64,000 nucleotides of DNA, taken from Isoetes taiwanensis (Eukaryota > Streptophyta > Lycopodiopsida > Isoetales > Isoetaceae). The notes under the pieces are model-generated. The model did not search any database. It saw only the letters and a list, made by a program, of their open reading frames with translations, and was not told where the DNA came from. Position numbers and translations under genes: made by a program. The DNA is taken from positions 1,964,764 through 2,028,763 of the forward strand of contig JAJEKV010000109.1 in NCBI GenBank assembly GCA_021234155.1, written 5' to 3'. Below are positions 24,920 to 36,600 of this stretch, one piece after another; the stretch's first letter is position 1; each line of letters starts with the position of its first letter.

Positions 24920-25206
24920 TTAATTTTGGGACAAATTTCATATTGCATGTTTTTAGTAGCATATTCAAATTCACACATTTCACCTCAAAATTATGAAAAC
25001 GTAATATCATGTTATTTACAAAATAGTCAATATTTCACAATATAGCACCATATCATAAAAACGTGATAACAAAAATTTACATAGTTATTCAACTTTCTTC
25101 AAGCACCCCCAATGATATCATAGCCTTCTTCCTGACATCCTGAGGTATTGTAATTCTCACATTTCTTGCTGGAATAGTGTTTGGAGTCCATGAGTACAAA
25201 ACACTT

Positions 25207-27890
25207 TCATAGTCTAGCCAAAGATCGATCACTTTCATTTCTCCTCCATCTCTTTGTCCAACAATCTGAGTACCTTTCTTTATCCGATACGTTGGTCAAC
25301 TGATGCACTGGACACCACCATTCCACCCGCACATTGTTGAAGTTAATATTACCTTCTTCTTTGCAAATATCAGAGATAGTGAACCCCAACCACACTGGAT
25401 ATGTATCTAAATCTGATGGCTTTACTACCACAAATTGGTGGCATTCCAAGTCAGTGGAAGGTTCATAAGCATCCATGCCTAGAAACTTTGGCCTATTGTT
25501 CTTAGGACCAACATAGTGTTTGTCAGAAGGAGGAGGAGCATATTGCTTGCGAATGCTACTTACAGTGTCATCAAAATCCTCAGCACCTGCTAAGGTCTTC
25601 CACCTAGTCTTAGGCAACCACCCTTCTTTCAATTCATCTGAGGATGTGTCTATCTCCCCCAACAGGTTAATCACCTTCTTCCAGTAAGCCACCAAGGCAC
25701 GGTTGGTGTCATCTGGATTGGTTTGCCAATGCTTTATATAGTCTTGGATTCCTTCCTTAGTCAATCCCAATTGCTTCACTTCTTCAGTAGGTTTTAAAGC
25801 TTTTTGGTTGACCTAGAGGTATCATAGGCTTGCCATTCTCATCTCTACGCCATATTTCCTCCCTCCTCTCCACTCATCCTCACGAAGGTCTCATCTTCCA
25901 TTGGAAGATTGGAATCCCATCTCTCACCCAAAAGTGAACTGGAGGCACGGAATGACCTTCAAGATCCAATGTATAACCATCCACAAAGCTCTTCCAATCG
26001 GGCACTTCTTCTATGAGAGAAGCTATAGGGTTTGGAGTAGTGCATTCATGCAAGATTTCCATTAGCCTAGGAAAGTTGGTCCTTTTTTGCTTTGCTTGAG
26101 ATACAACTATATTTGCCAAATAATGCATCCACATCCTCATGGTATGCCCGGCATAAGAAACCCTAAATTAACTCTTTCAAATATCCCCACAATACATTAA
26201 GTAGGATAGGAAAGAAAACATCCACTGTTCTTATTTTGGCCAACAATTATCAAGTTGCAAGAGAAACCTTTTGGGTAGATCTTGAGGTTTAGCACGTGAA
26301 GTTGAAGCTCCAACATGTTCATTAGACCCATGCTTCCTAAACCTTGCCTTGCTGAACTTTTCAATATTGTTAGGGGTTTCCATCTAACAATGCTCTATGT
26401 AGTGCCCGGCTAGGCTGTAAAGGTCCTGGAGGTGACCATTGTATCCATTTTCATAGTTTCTCAAACACCTCATGATACTCCCAATATGAAAATCTGGACC
26501 ATCACTCCACAACTCCAAACTAAAATGGCCATAGTAGGTTTGATTACGCCCATGCAAGATTGCCCCATCATTGAGATGCTGTAAAGGGTATGATCTTCCA
26601 CATGACTTTGGTATGTACTTGAATTGTGGAAGACAAGTCTTTTGCTGGTCCATCTTGTCATGTATAATACATAAATAGTTATTGGGTTCCAATGCGGATA
26701 AAGTCCTCCACATCCAATAACATGATCTACATGATAGTTGGTCACATATGGTCCTTCATATGCTCCTTATCCTAGCCCTTTGACTAGGTTGCATGTCTTA
26801 TCAAGAGTCTCCTTCAACTTAGCACATAAATTGCACTTTGCAAAGTTGTTTGAAGTTGCTATGGTGACATGATTGAAATGCTTCTTCCATAACCTACTAA
26901 AGCTAGGTTGGGATATTGGAAGAATTCCCAATTCTCAAGTAGGGAATTCACTTCTTCCAAAATACTCTTTTGAGTACAATGTGATGGCAACCTTTTCTCA
27001 ACAATTTGCTCTTCCCTTTTCATCCCTTACGCTTTTTGTGTGGCATAGACTCTGCATTGAAATCAATATATTTTTCAAATATCTCCACGGCAGCCCCGGG
27101 GTCCTAGGCTGTTGGTCTCAACAAACCATTATTTCCATGTAAAGCAATCATGTTCCCCTCTGCTTTTTTTTTTTTTTGCCAATTATGCCATGAAGAAGTT
27201 GGAATTGCATGGATACTCTGCCATGCTTTTTGCACATATCCATTTGCCTAGCAAAGGGTATCTTTTTCTCTGTTTGGGTTTCTTTCATCTTGAAGTGCAT
27301 GCTTTCGAAGATTGTGTACATGTAGGTCCTCCTCTCATCAACATTGTACTCTTGAAAAGTGGCTCTTGCTTCCACCAATTGTTCTATTGTGAAGAATTGC
27401 ATACAATCACTCAACAACAATCGAGCCCCTAACCTTCACCATTGTCTCACGTTTGGTGTCACTAATCAACTTGGCTCTTTTGCTAGGATAATGTCGGCAA
27501 CCGATACTTCTCCCCTTTTGCCTAGGTTTAGAGTTCCAACCGCCAATGGATCAATATCAAGACAATCATTGTCCCCAACAACCTCGGGCTCACGGAAAAA
27601 TATAATCCTCCACAAATTGAACACTACTTATAGGCCATGCCATGATGCAAGGAACCTCCAATTGCTTGACACAACCAAAACATTCCTTGTCACCCAAACC
27701 TTTACCTTTCGGTTGTCTTCCAACATCGAAATTGCAATACCAATATTGTCTTCCCTAGCCTTTCATCATTACTTAACGCTTGACCGGGATCCTGCTAGCA
27801 CAATGACTCCTTGGCCTACTATTTCCTTGTTGCACTTGTGCATGATTCTCACCTTCTTGTTCCTCCATTTGCACCCTACTATAGAGGACT
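25207..27890 (-). pseudogene. Transposase-like gene of transposon 2
   Basis: Reading 5' to 3' on the minus strand, an upstream block (27420-27150) reads FFTIEQLVEARATFQEYNVD and KIPFARQMDMCKK. A middle block (26713-26384) reads IIHDKMDQQKTCLPQFKYIP then HGRNQTYYGHFSLELWSDGP. Next comes ..DWKSFVDGYTLDLEGHSVPP.. (26140-25880). The last long frame (25779-25207) includes IQDYIKHWQTNPDDTNRALV and WWCPVHQLTN. The D.MDQ.KT..P.F block followed by HG..YYGHF is a signature that I associate with transposon-derived proteins in plants and animals that have an RNase-H-like DDE core. I cannot give a superfamily name. Stops and frame changes between blocks may be introns in part. Its place just inside the left TIR supports a transposase role. 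Confidence 0.6.
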
Positions 27891-28261
27891 AATTGTTTTT
27901 CTTCAACACTCTTGCTAGGAGTTGGTTTTCATTGATATTGCTCTTTTCACCATCTTGAGTTGGAGGGCACCATTGACCTAGGCAAATTGCACCCTTTTTA
28001 GTCAATGAGTAAGAAAAAAATTATTACACCATAAGATAAAAAAATGCGTTACATTTATGGAATATGTAGAGGTAAATCAAATTTTTTTAAAAGCAAAATT
28101 CCTTGGAAATAGGTTTAATATAATAATAACAATGAAAAAATCAAATCATTTAAAACAAGAATTTTCATGGCAACAACAAAGGAAATGACATTTATATAAA
28201 TATATCAAATTTTAATTATCGAAAATTTAGATATATGATTCTGAAAAGACATATAACTAAT

Positions 28262-28445
28262 AGGCGTGAGAATTTATTATCCATAATAATATACCTAGAC
28301 TAGATAATATAGTCAAGAATTTAAAATGCGCTGGCGTGTTATTTGAGGCAATAAATTATTCACGCTAAGAGCTAATTAACCCTATATAAATCCGGTTCAC
28401 GCTCTCAAGACCTCCATTCTGTCCCAATTTTTTTTTCTGCCCGCC
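28262..28445 (+). promoter_or_regulatory. TATA promoter block A with GGCGTG element
   Basis: GCGCTGGCGTG (28328-28338) is followed by aataaattattcacgctaag, then CCTATATAAATCCGG (about 28381) and cacgctctcaagacc. The same order recurs in block B at 29543-29640. The first ATG downstream is at 28446. Confidence 0.6.
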
Positions 28446-28723
28446 ATGAAGCGTTCACCTCGGCCACCTTCATGAAGAACCCGAGGTCTCCTCAAAGAGG
28501 CGTCGGGTTGAAGAACCCCGCTCAATTCCCCCCCTCATTGATTTTCTTTTCCCAATTCTCCTCTGATTCCGATTCAGAGGATGATTCTGATTTCGTTATG
28601 GAAGAGGAGGAGTTGAGCTCCTCTGATTCCTCTGATTCTGAAGAGGAGGAAGAGGAGGAAGAGGAGGAGATGTCCTCCCAAGAGCATGAAACAGCTTCTG
28701 CTTGGGGGGTTGGCTTGACCTGA
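28446..28723 (+). CDS. Short acidic protein, cargo of transposon 2
   Basis: The ATG at 28446 opens only nine codons. A second ATG at 28472 opens an 83-codon frame (MKNPRSPQRGVGLKNPAQFP..) with long Ser/Asp and Glu runs and a stop before 28724. A parallel frame reads RRRVEEPRSIPPLIDFLFP, so a frameshift may have merged or split two readings. No domain is recognised. It follows promoter block A directly. Low-complexity acidic composition alone is weak evidence for a gene. Confidence 0.35.
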
Positions 28724-28736
28724 AGCGGAGAATGAA

Positions 28737-28786
28737 ATGGAGGAGGAGGAGGAGGAGGAGGGAGGGAGGGGGGGGAGGGGGGGGTC
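28737..28786 (+). repeat. GGA/G-run low-complexity tract
   Basis: GGAGGAGGA units run into long G tracts, giving quadruplex potential on the plus strand. The long antisense Pro/Ser-rich frames over it are artefacts of this repeat. Confidence 0.8.
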
Positions 28787-29159
28787 GACAATTCGACCCG
28801 GTTTTTGGAGTGGTTAAGAGATGAACCAGGTTTTGCATGTGATTTCTTTTTTTTTTTTTTTTGCACCTTTCTTTCTTTTCTAACACCTTTCTTTCTTCTT
28901 TGTTGCAGGCGTGGAAGAAGAGTGATGCAGATCCCGGGCGGCCCATTTTTTGTTTCCATTCTTACAGAAGTTTTGGACACGCCTCCGGGCATTTTTTTCT
29001 GTAAATTGTGTGAAAAGCCTTCGGACAACTGCTTCCAAGCCTTCGGGCATCTGTACATACAACTGTTTTTAATGAAATCAAACAGTTTTCTTCATAAACT
29101 TTGTCTTCAAACGGTTTTCTTCAAAGCAGTTTTTTACGTACATAAATTTTTTGGATAAA

Positions 29160-29542
29160 ATCAAACTTTGTATTCTCCAATTATTTTGGCTCCAAAATTT
29201 GTTTTTCTCTAAAATTTTGTCTCTCTAGAATTTTGTATCTGCAAATTTTGTCTCAACAAAGTCTAGGGAACACTATAAATCAACCACATGAGAAATCTCT
29301 GATTAAATCCACAAGAACCATAGGAAATTTTCCTATCGACCTAAAACAATTCCCCAACCTTACAAGTCATTTTTTAGCCTTCATAATTTTGCCTTTAAAA
29401 TCATTTTTAATGTAGCCTATATAAAATTTCTAAATTCTATTTTTTCGAATGCAATAAATGGAATAAAATCTTGAGAATTTATTGCATGAAATGCAATATT
29501 CTCCATATATACCATATACATGTCATGTCTCGGGAAGGCCAT
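29160..29542. other. Cargo spacer, no gene seen
   Basis: AT-rich sequence with repeated aaaattttgt-type phrases (29195-29250). No coding region supported. Confidence 0.5.
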
Positions 29543-29720
29543 GCGCCCGGCGTGTAATTCAAGCAATCAATTATTCCGCTAACTTTTTTCTAATTGTGCC
29601 TATATAAATCCATTTTACGCTCTCAAAGTTCCTACATTTTCTTCCTTCCTTCATCGATTTGCGGTTTAAACCTGGCGTGTTTGGATCCGCCCGTCGAAAT
29701 CTTGGTGAGCAGATTTATAT
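29543..29720 (+). promoter_or_regulatory. TATA promoter block B with GGCGTG element
   Basis: GCGCCCGGCGTG (29543-29554) is followed by caattattccgctaac, then GCCTATATAAATCC (about 29598) and acgctctcaaag. It is homologous to block A. A second cctggcgtg follows at 29671 and a donor-like TTGGTGAGCAG at about 29703, so a short non-coding first exon is plausible. Confidence 0.6.
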
Positions 29721-30418
29721 TCATCAATGTTAGATGTTTGGTTTTACAATTCCTAACTTACTAAAAGACTCGCCTTTTTGTTACGTAGCATCATAGCGAG
29801 AGGAAATCGGAGACTCGAATTAAAACCAAAAGCGGAGGACTAAGGTGCAATCGAAAAGCCTCGGAATTAAAACCACAAGCATAGTCCTCCGTTCTTGAAT
29901 CCTTCCAGCCCTCGAACTCAAGGTTAGTTTTCATTTTAGTTTTAAGTTGCATCTCAATGGCGGGTTTAATCCAAGAAGACAAGCTTTTGCATTTGCTTTC
30001 GGCGGAGAGAGGCGGAGATGATGTTTATGAAAACCCGAGAATAGTTTTTATAAACTTCATCACCTTCTTTTATTCAGTAAATTCTTGAGTTTCTCATCTG
30101 AATTAATCATGCTGTGCATGCAAGTTTCTATTATGAATAAGTGTAGTAGAAAGCATTAGAAAAATCTGAAAGATAATATTTGAAACAAGCTAAAAGCGTG
30201 TTTTAGGATAACCTTAGCCTTCAACATGAATACTGCATTTCGGCGTGCATTCGTGAGGAGGAAAAAAAAACACATCTGGATAGATAAGTAAATAGATAAA
30301 GGCCGGGCAATTATTTACCGCGGCTCTTGAATGCAGCCCGTGTATAGTTTTCCTATATAGCGGTTTACGCTGGCGAGCATGCAAACAATTGTATCCCTAC
30401 TTTCAACTTTTCGCTAAA
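29721..30418. other. Cargo region without a supported gene
   Basis: It contains only short frames. GGCGTG-type half sites occur at 30241 and near 30370-30390. Confidence 0.4.
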
Positions 30419-30431
30419 CACGCCGGGCGTG
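30419..30431. repeat. CACGCC-G-GGCGTG palindrome upstream of 30508 gene
   Basis: Perfect 13-bp palindrome 77 bp upstream of the next ATG, with a tataaataaa run in between (about 30450). Confidence 0.8.
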
Positions 30432-30507
30432 TCTCTTAGTTCTAAGTTTATAAATAAAAAAATATAACGCCCGGTGAATCGCGATCTCGCTCACTTCCTA
30501 TTGATAG

Positions 30508-31143
30508 ATGCGAGGTTACATTAATCACCCGGTTGGTGGCGAAGATGGATTGGAATTACATTTGGGCCAGCAATCACCACGGCTGACTCGGTTTGGCTCC
30601 AATCTCGGTCAGGTTGAACGCGGTAGAGCACCGGTTAAATTGGGAGCACCCGATCTTGCAACCCACAGGTACTTGGATCAAGTAATGATGATGGCGGGCC
30701 TTGAGGGCAATGATAGATCTGGGGCTCACGGGGCCCTTGCAATCGCCGCGGAGGCTAAGCCCTCTTATCTAATCACCGAGAATGCGGTACATGCATTGAT
30801 CCGAGTGAATCTCGCATCCGTCGGCTCGAGATTCAAAATGAGGCTGCGTTTCTTAGTGGTTAGCCTCTATGCGGATGCCCCAACACGAACCACTACTACA
30901 TGCGGTATACGATGCAATGGAGATGGCTCAACCAATGGAACCACTACCAGCAGGCGCTATACGATGCATTGGAGGTTCAACCAATGGAGCGGGAGGTGGA
31001 GCGGGGGGGAGGAGGCGGGGAGGTGGAGGTGGAGGCGGCGGGGGTGGTGGAGCTAGAGCACAGTGTTTTTCTTGGGGTTTTACGGAAGAATTCACTATGC
31101 CCCGCAATGGAAATGGGAGTATCGATAGCCCGGCTACTCGATG
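30508..31143 (+). CDS. Unrecognised cargo protein with Gly-rich C-terminus
   Basis: The ATG follows a palindrome and a TATA-like run. The frame reads MRGYINHPVGGEDGLELHLG.. and ..RYLDQVMMMAGLEGNDR.. ALIRVNLASVGSRFKM to about 30880. A second frame then carries MRMPQHEPLLHAVYDAMEMA.., a Gly run (31005-31050) and ..MPRNGNGSIDSPATR before a stop at 31142-31144. One frameshift near 30880 would join them into about 210 residues. A short duplication (tatacgatgca.tggag, twice in 30900-30975) lies at the switch. No family recognised. Confidence 0.45.
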
Positions 31144-31149
31144 ACCCGG

Positions 31150-31700
31150 GCTTGAAACATTAGTGCAGGATTTTGTGCAGGTTTATCCGGTTTATCGAAT
31201 TATATACAATTGTAATCTTTTTCCAATGAATACAACAAATTTTGTCTACTTCTATATTTCTACAATGTAATACATGTTACATACCTTTTTAAGCGGTTTC
31301 TTGGCCATGCAACAAATGTTCCAACACTTTCTCCAACCGTATCCCCAATCGGTGTCTGCGGTAAAGCTTCATCCATAAGCCAGCCCGATTAATCCACCTG
31401 TAACTTCGGACATACTTATCCCGAAGCGAATTCCATGACGATTCTGATCGGATCGATGGAGTCGATCTTGCATAATCCTACTTTCCTTTTAGATTTGTAG
31501 TTAACATGAAACATTCATCTTGACCTTTGCTAAAAATTGCTATTCGAACACCTACTATTGGAAATTAATGTTCAAGCTATTGGAATGAGATGAGTACCGA
31601 GAATTACGTAGCCATTCTTGAGAAGTCTGATTTGAGAAGCGGAAGGCTATGAAAACTCTGGCGGTCGGGGAAAATTAAATTAGAAGAAAGATTAGGTTAA
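31150..31700. other. Cargo spacer
   Basis: No gene seen on either strand beyond very short frames. It contains a direct run-up to the E2F-like sites at 31706. Confidence 0.4.
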
Positions 31701-31705
31701 CTACG

Positions 31706-31808
31706 TTTAGGCGGGATAAATTTGGCGGGATTTTAAAAAACTTAATGAAAAGAAGTCGTGGACGGGTCTTCATCATTATTATTTGTATGTGTCAAGAATA
31801 TTTGGCGC
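31706..31808 (+). promoter_or_regulatory. Cluster of E2F-like sites
   Basis: TTTAGGCGGGA (31706), TTTGGCGGG (31721) and TTTGGCGC (31801) match the E2F/DP consensus TTTSSCGC or its close variants within 103 bp. They lie 119-221 bp upstream of an ATG at 31927. E2F sites drive S-phase genes in plants, so this may be a captured promoter of a replication gene. Function is inferred from motifs only. Confidence 0.5.
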
Positions 31809-31926
31809 ATTTGTGTTTTCTTGAAATTCAAATTTCTCTATTTCTCGTCTGGTAGAAAAGCTATTTCTTGGCGGCTCGGCGTATCAGAAGCGACCTTCAG
31901 ACTCTGTTACTTGGCGACTCACGGAG

Positions 31927-32028
31927 ATGTCTTCTAAAAGCGAATCGAGGTCGAGGCCGGCCGAGGCGAGGGAAGCGGTGGAAGAGGAGTCTCTAAACCG
32001 GCTCTTCTCAAGTTTTGAAGGGCGTTGA
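31927..32028 (+). CDS. 33-codon frame, possible captured first exon
   Basis: The ATG in CGGAGATGTC begins MSSKSESRSRPAEAREAVEE and ends after 33 codons. A good donor lies just beyond (ATTCAAG|GTATTTAA near 32065), so the reading may be part of an exon with a frame error. A piggyBac-like element at 32208 sits in the presumed intron. No homology recognised. Confidence 0.3.
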   Translation: MSSKSESRSRPAEAREAVEEESLNRLFSSFEGR

Positions 32029-32207
32029 TCAGAATACCACGAATACCACGAGAACCCTATTCAAGGTATTTAATTTGCCACAGAATACACACTGTGTGGA
32101 GAGTATTATGCTTGCATGAATTTGAGATATTTCCTTTCACTTAATATGCTTTGCATGAGTTTGAGTTATTATGCTTTGCATGAATTTTAAGTATTAACAT
32201 CAGTTAA

Positions 32208-34867
32208 CACTAGAGTTGTTACTGGAACTATTCTGGGTTCATCAACCAGAATTGGTCCAGCATACCCTCTGCCACTTAAACCCAGGTATCTAACAAGAGA
32301 AATTTCCATTTCACAAGATACCACCACTTTTGGAATCTTCACTCGATTCTTTATGGCCATGGAGAATTTCATGACCAATAGATTTACTGATATGTTGTGG
32401 TGATTGCCCAAACCTCATTGAATTCAGCAGTTTTTACGCCAGGCCAGAACTGCATTCTTCAAACTTTCTAGCATAAAGGGGTCCAAACGTTTCTAAAATT
32501 GAAAGTAATTGACGTTTTATGATAAAACATGTTGATTTGCATGTTTTTCATGTTTCGTTGCTATTAGATGGCTTTATATGAAGTCGTCAAACCATTTTAA
32601 CTTTAAAAAGCTGTTTGAGGTTATGAATTGTTTCTCCTTTACTATAACAAATTTTGACGTAAGACTTGCGGCCATAAGTTGTCAACTCTAAGAGCTATAG
32701 TCCAATAATTTTTTGAAATGTTTATAAGTCATGTTGATCTCAATTTTCACTAAAGAAGATTCGATACAGAATCCAGGACAAAAATAGAACTAACGTGGTT
32801 TAACTAAACTCATATATAAGCTTTCTAAGGGCAATAAATGATGCACTCCATTCATTCCACTCATACATTCATAATAAAGAATTTTATGAACTTAAATATG
32901 GTGAATAACCATGTATTCTTTACATTTAGAAGTGGTTGCCACTACACAAAATTAGAGTTTAGCTAAGGTAATAATACAAAAACTCATCTTTTATGGTAGG
33001 CAATATTTTTTATGAATGTCACCCTTCCTTGGCAAATATAGATCTTGAATTTCATGTTAAAGTAACATATTATGTACAAGATTTGATTTAAAATAGACAT
33101 GGACCATTTCTGGTTTGTACTTAGGCTTGCCATATTTTAAAGCAAGATAGCATTCTTTTTCAACTCATGATTGACGAAACATGTGATAGAAGTTTAAAAT
33201 ATAGTTTGTATCGTCTTAGTGCAAAACACACGATGAAATCTTCTTATTTTTTACTATCATAAAATTAGTACACGTGTTTGCTGCTTAAGAGTTCCTACTT
33301 TAGGTACAATAATAGTAACTTTAGCTTGTCTTTCATGATAGACTATAAGTTTTATGGGTTCAAGCTTCATTGGCAACATAGATCTCCAATTTGATGTTAA
33401 AAATAACATACTACTATATGTAAGATTTAAATATAAATGGGCATGGACCATTATGGTCCACAATTAACGAATTGGGTATAGAATTAAATCTCTCTAATTA
33501 TGATTACCAATTTTATTTATTGTTCATTTGTCATTTATACAATGATATGGCGATTTTCTACCTTCTCTAACATAATTTTTGGAAGGGTGAGTGGAGATTC
33601 ATATAGGTTCAGTTTGCTTGTGCTTCAACTTTACCATTAAATAATGCAATTCTAGCAACCAACTAATTAAGATGAGGATGTTTTGGCTTCTTGAATGATC
33701 ATAAGCCATGTGGACCAGCAATGGAAGGAAGGAAGGAAGGAAGGAAGAAAATTTTAACATCCACGGAACCCAATCGGGTTATGGGAAATAGACATAGCAG
33801 TCTATCTTTATTTTTCATAGTTCTAGCTTTTTATATTTGTTTTTCATTCTTTTTGCATTGCTTCCACAACTTGAGAAGATAAAAAATACAAGTTTTGAGT
33901 TCACCATTCAATACATAGGTTTATGAAATCCATGGAACGCTGCTCTAACGGATAACTTGGAATGAACACTAGAAAGTTTATCCTAAACCTCAAGATCGAG
34001 CATTGATTATTTTCAATGAATAGAGTAGCTCATGAGGTGCTTATATCCCTTAATTGCAAATCTGAAATTGATTAACATGAGGGAGTTCTTAATTTTAAAA
34101 AGAAGGTGGACCGTAATGGTCTCGGGTAATCTGAACCTTTCTTGATTTCTTGAAAACAAACGCTATCGTTTTTGACGATGTTGTTTTTTGGGTGATTCCA
34201 TATCGTGGTAACCTTTCATAATGTGATTTTTTTTTTCGGATGACTTTGAATCATTTTACTCCTATATAGACATAAGTTATCATTCACTTGTAATTGAAAA
34301 AATAAAAGAAAATCAAAACCTCATCATCATCAAGGCTAATGGACATTTTTCTTAGATAAAGCAAGTTGTCTAATACTTATATTCAAAATTTTGGGTCAAA
34401 ATTCATTTTCCTACAAAAGTTAGAGATTTGATTTGGGGAACATCTTTCCGAAACCGTATTGGTTCACGTAAGACAAGCGGCGCTTTGACCCCTGTCATGT
34501 TCAAACAACCCTATCTCCTTCTCTCAGACCTCGGATTGAGGTGCGCTTTTTTGTGTCTTACTCTCTAACTCGTGTAGAAAAAATACAAAAATAATGAAAA
34601 AATCATAAAAATTGTCTTTACCGAGACAGTTTTACTTTATCTAAACATGTAGCGAAAAAGCGGACTTGACCCCTTTGGGTTTACCTAAGTGTAACTCTCA
34701 TGAATGGGGACCAATAGATTTTTAGGTATTTTTCCCATGCAACATGACTGCCATATATTAACATATAAGAAGGGTTTGACTGATTATTGAACCCCTGATT
34801 TTATGTGAATTTTAACGCGAACAGTGCAAATGCACCTTTTCTGGTTCATCATGTGACGACTCTAGTG
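32208..34867. mobile_element. piggyBac-like non-autonomous element (2.66 kb)
   Basis: TTAA (32204-32207) precedes CACTAGAGTTGTTAC, and GTGACGACTCTAGTG precedes TTAA (34868-34871). The arms match at 13 of 15 positions, and TTAA duplication is the piggyBac hallmark. No transposase is visible. A repeated internal phrase (agatct..aattt.atgttaaa.taacata near 33040 and 33380) and a LINE tail at 33720 lie inside. Confidence 0.6.
33720..33795 (-). mobile_element. Short LINE 3'-end fragment with GGAA tail
   Basis: GGAAGGAAGGAAGG is followed by attttaacatccacggaacc, matching the 3' end of the LINE at 9038. Only about 55 bp of LINE sequence remains, an extreme 5' truncation. Confidence 0.65.
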
Positions 34868-35078
34868 TTAATGCTTTCGATTGTCCGCTCAGAGAACATA
34901 ATTTTGCTCGCTTTATATATAGAATATAGCGGTGTTAGGCAGGTTGGAGATAGCAATGTTCAATGAGGTTAAATAGTGTGAAATATGGATTCATGAAGGG
35001 TATGTAGCTTAAAATGTGGATGCAAAATAATTTAGTTTCAAATTAACGCATAGCATGGTCAATAATAGGAGATACCAA

Positions 35079-35129
35079 CACGCCAAGCGTGATTTGTACT
35101 AATTTAGGTTTAAATGCACGCCAAGCGTG
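35079..35129. repeat. Two CACGCCAAGCGTG palindromes
   Basis: Identical 13-mers at 35079-35091 and 35117-35129, upstream of the next cargo frame. A half site (cacgccaag) follows at 35222. Confidence 0.85.
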
Positions 35130-35278
35130 ATCTCTTTGTTCTGAAAAATACTCTAAAAAGTGCTCATCTTCATTTGCGGTTGCTCAAGAGGAAGAAAACC
35201 CCTACTAATTCGGGTTCTAATCACGCCAAGAAAGCAAGGGCGGACGACCGGATGCGGCACCATATGATCTCACCTTAG

Positions 35279-36265
35279 ATGATGAAGGGCCGCATTCTTA
35301 TAGCAACCACCGACCGACCCTCGCCGCGAAGAGGAAATGGACGAGGGTGTTGCAGTGGTAACGTTGACCTTGCCAAGACAAATGGCAAGCTCGACTTAAC
35401 TCTCTTCTCGAGGAAAAAGGAAGCAGACAAGATGGCCAAACAAGGGATCCTAATCTCTTGTGAGGAAGAGGATGACACCAACTGCAAATTGCTCTTGGAG
35501 ATTACACGAAGCGTAAGAAAAATCCGCCTCGGATTTACTCCTTTGAGCTACTGCGACAAGGATACGCTCATGAAGACAGATGTGAACTGGTGAGACATGT
35601 TTTTAAGTATGGTTGGCCAACCAATGTAGCGATTCGCAATATCTATTTAGCAAGGGGTTACAACAGGCGTAGAGGCATGTTCACTAAACCGACACCAAGT
35701 CACTATTTGCAAGCTAGGAATTAGCTGACTTGAAAGCTTCTAAAAGGGTCCTAGATCTAGGAAGAATGTTCAACCTGCATTGTCGGCGGCATGGAGGCTT
35801 CTCGCTTAGAATGAACAGACAGGCCAGTGGCGCACTAGAGGCCATGAACAAGTTTGAATAAATACGTACGACCATTATCCATTGGGTCTTAAGGAAACTT
35901 TTGCGATCCATGTGAAGTCCCTCATCCGTTCACCAAGCTCCATTTATGTTAGCGAGGAGATATGATCCAAAGACATGCCATGGAGATTGTTCGCATGATT
36001 AGTAATCGAGGTCAAATGCCTATGCGTGAGATGTGCTACCTTGGGATATGATCTCGAACAAGCCTGGCGGTGGGATCGAACGCCCGTGGAGCTATTATCA
36101 AGTGATGATATTAAATATGTCATCATCGGGCAAAAAGATTCCGAGGCACAAAAAGGCCATCATCAAAGCGTAACAAACGTGCCAAAAAGTGTTCTACAAT
36201 CACTATGCGTTATAGGAGGTGTCAGATCTTGGATGCCAATATTTCACCCGCGACGATTTGGCTGA
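35279..36265 (+). pseudogene. Unrecognised cargo gene, frameshifted
   Basis: The first frame (ATG 35279) gives 104 codons: ..VDLAKTNGKLDLTLFSRKK.. and ..SCEEEDDTNCKLLLEITRS... A shifted frame continues with YGWPTNVAIRNIYLARGYNR and MFTKPTPSHYLQARN (35600-35720). Later parts read EIVRMISNRGQMPMREM (about 35980) and DLEQAWRWDRTPVELLSSDD..YVIIGQKDSEAQK (36040-36150). The blocks look like one ancestral protein of about 300 residues with several frameshifts. I do not recognise the family. It lies between the CACGCCAAGCGTG pair and the palindrome array at 36340. Confidence 0.45.
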
Positions 36266-36339
36266 GATTAGTGCAACTTTGAATGAAATGGGGAAGACAT
36301 TTCTATACAAAAGGTAATCAACCTGGTTTCATAAATTGT

Positions 36340-36600
36340 ATTCACGCCCGGCGCTGCTTTCAAATCAAACCAATTCATGCCGGCGTGTTTTTTGAATCAA
36401 TGAATTCCGCCGGCGTTTTCAAGTCAACCAATTGATTTGAAAACACGCCTGGCGATAATTGATTGATTTGAAAAACGCCGGGCGGAATTGGTTTGATTTG
36501 AAAGCACGCTTACTGGCGTGAATTGCATTAGTAACTTTATTCATTTCACGCCAAAGTGGTTGCATTAGTAACTTTATTCATTTCACGCCAGCGTGATTTT
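36340..36600. repeat. Palindrome array with 146-bp foldback
   Basis: TTTCAAATCAAACCAATTC (36358-36376) is the exact reverse complement of 36485-36503, forming a foldback. In and around it are at least eight CGCC/GGCG elements, for example catgccggcgtg, cacgcctggcg, acgccgggcg and cacgccagcgtg. A 41-bp phrase (gcattagtaactttattcat..cacgcca) is directly repeated at 36524-36604. It may be a regulatory array for the gene at 36648 or a small MITE. Confidence 0.8.

Noticed and set aside
28522-29058. A 178-codon minus-strand Ser/Pro-rich protein
   Set aside because: It is the antisense reading of GGA/GA low-complexity tracts.
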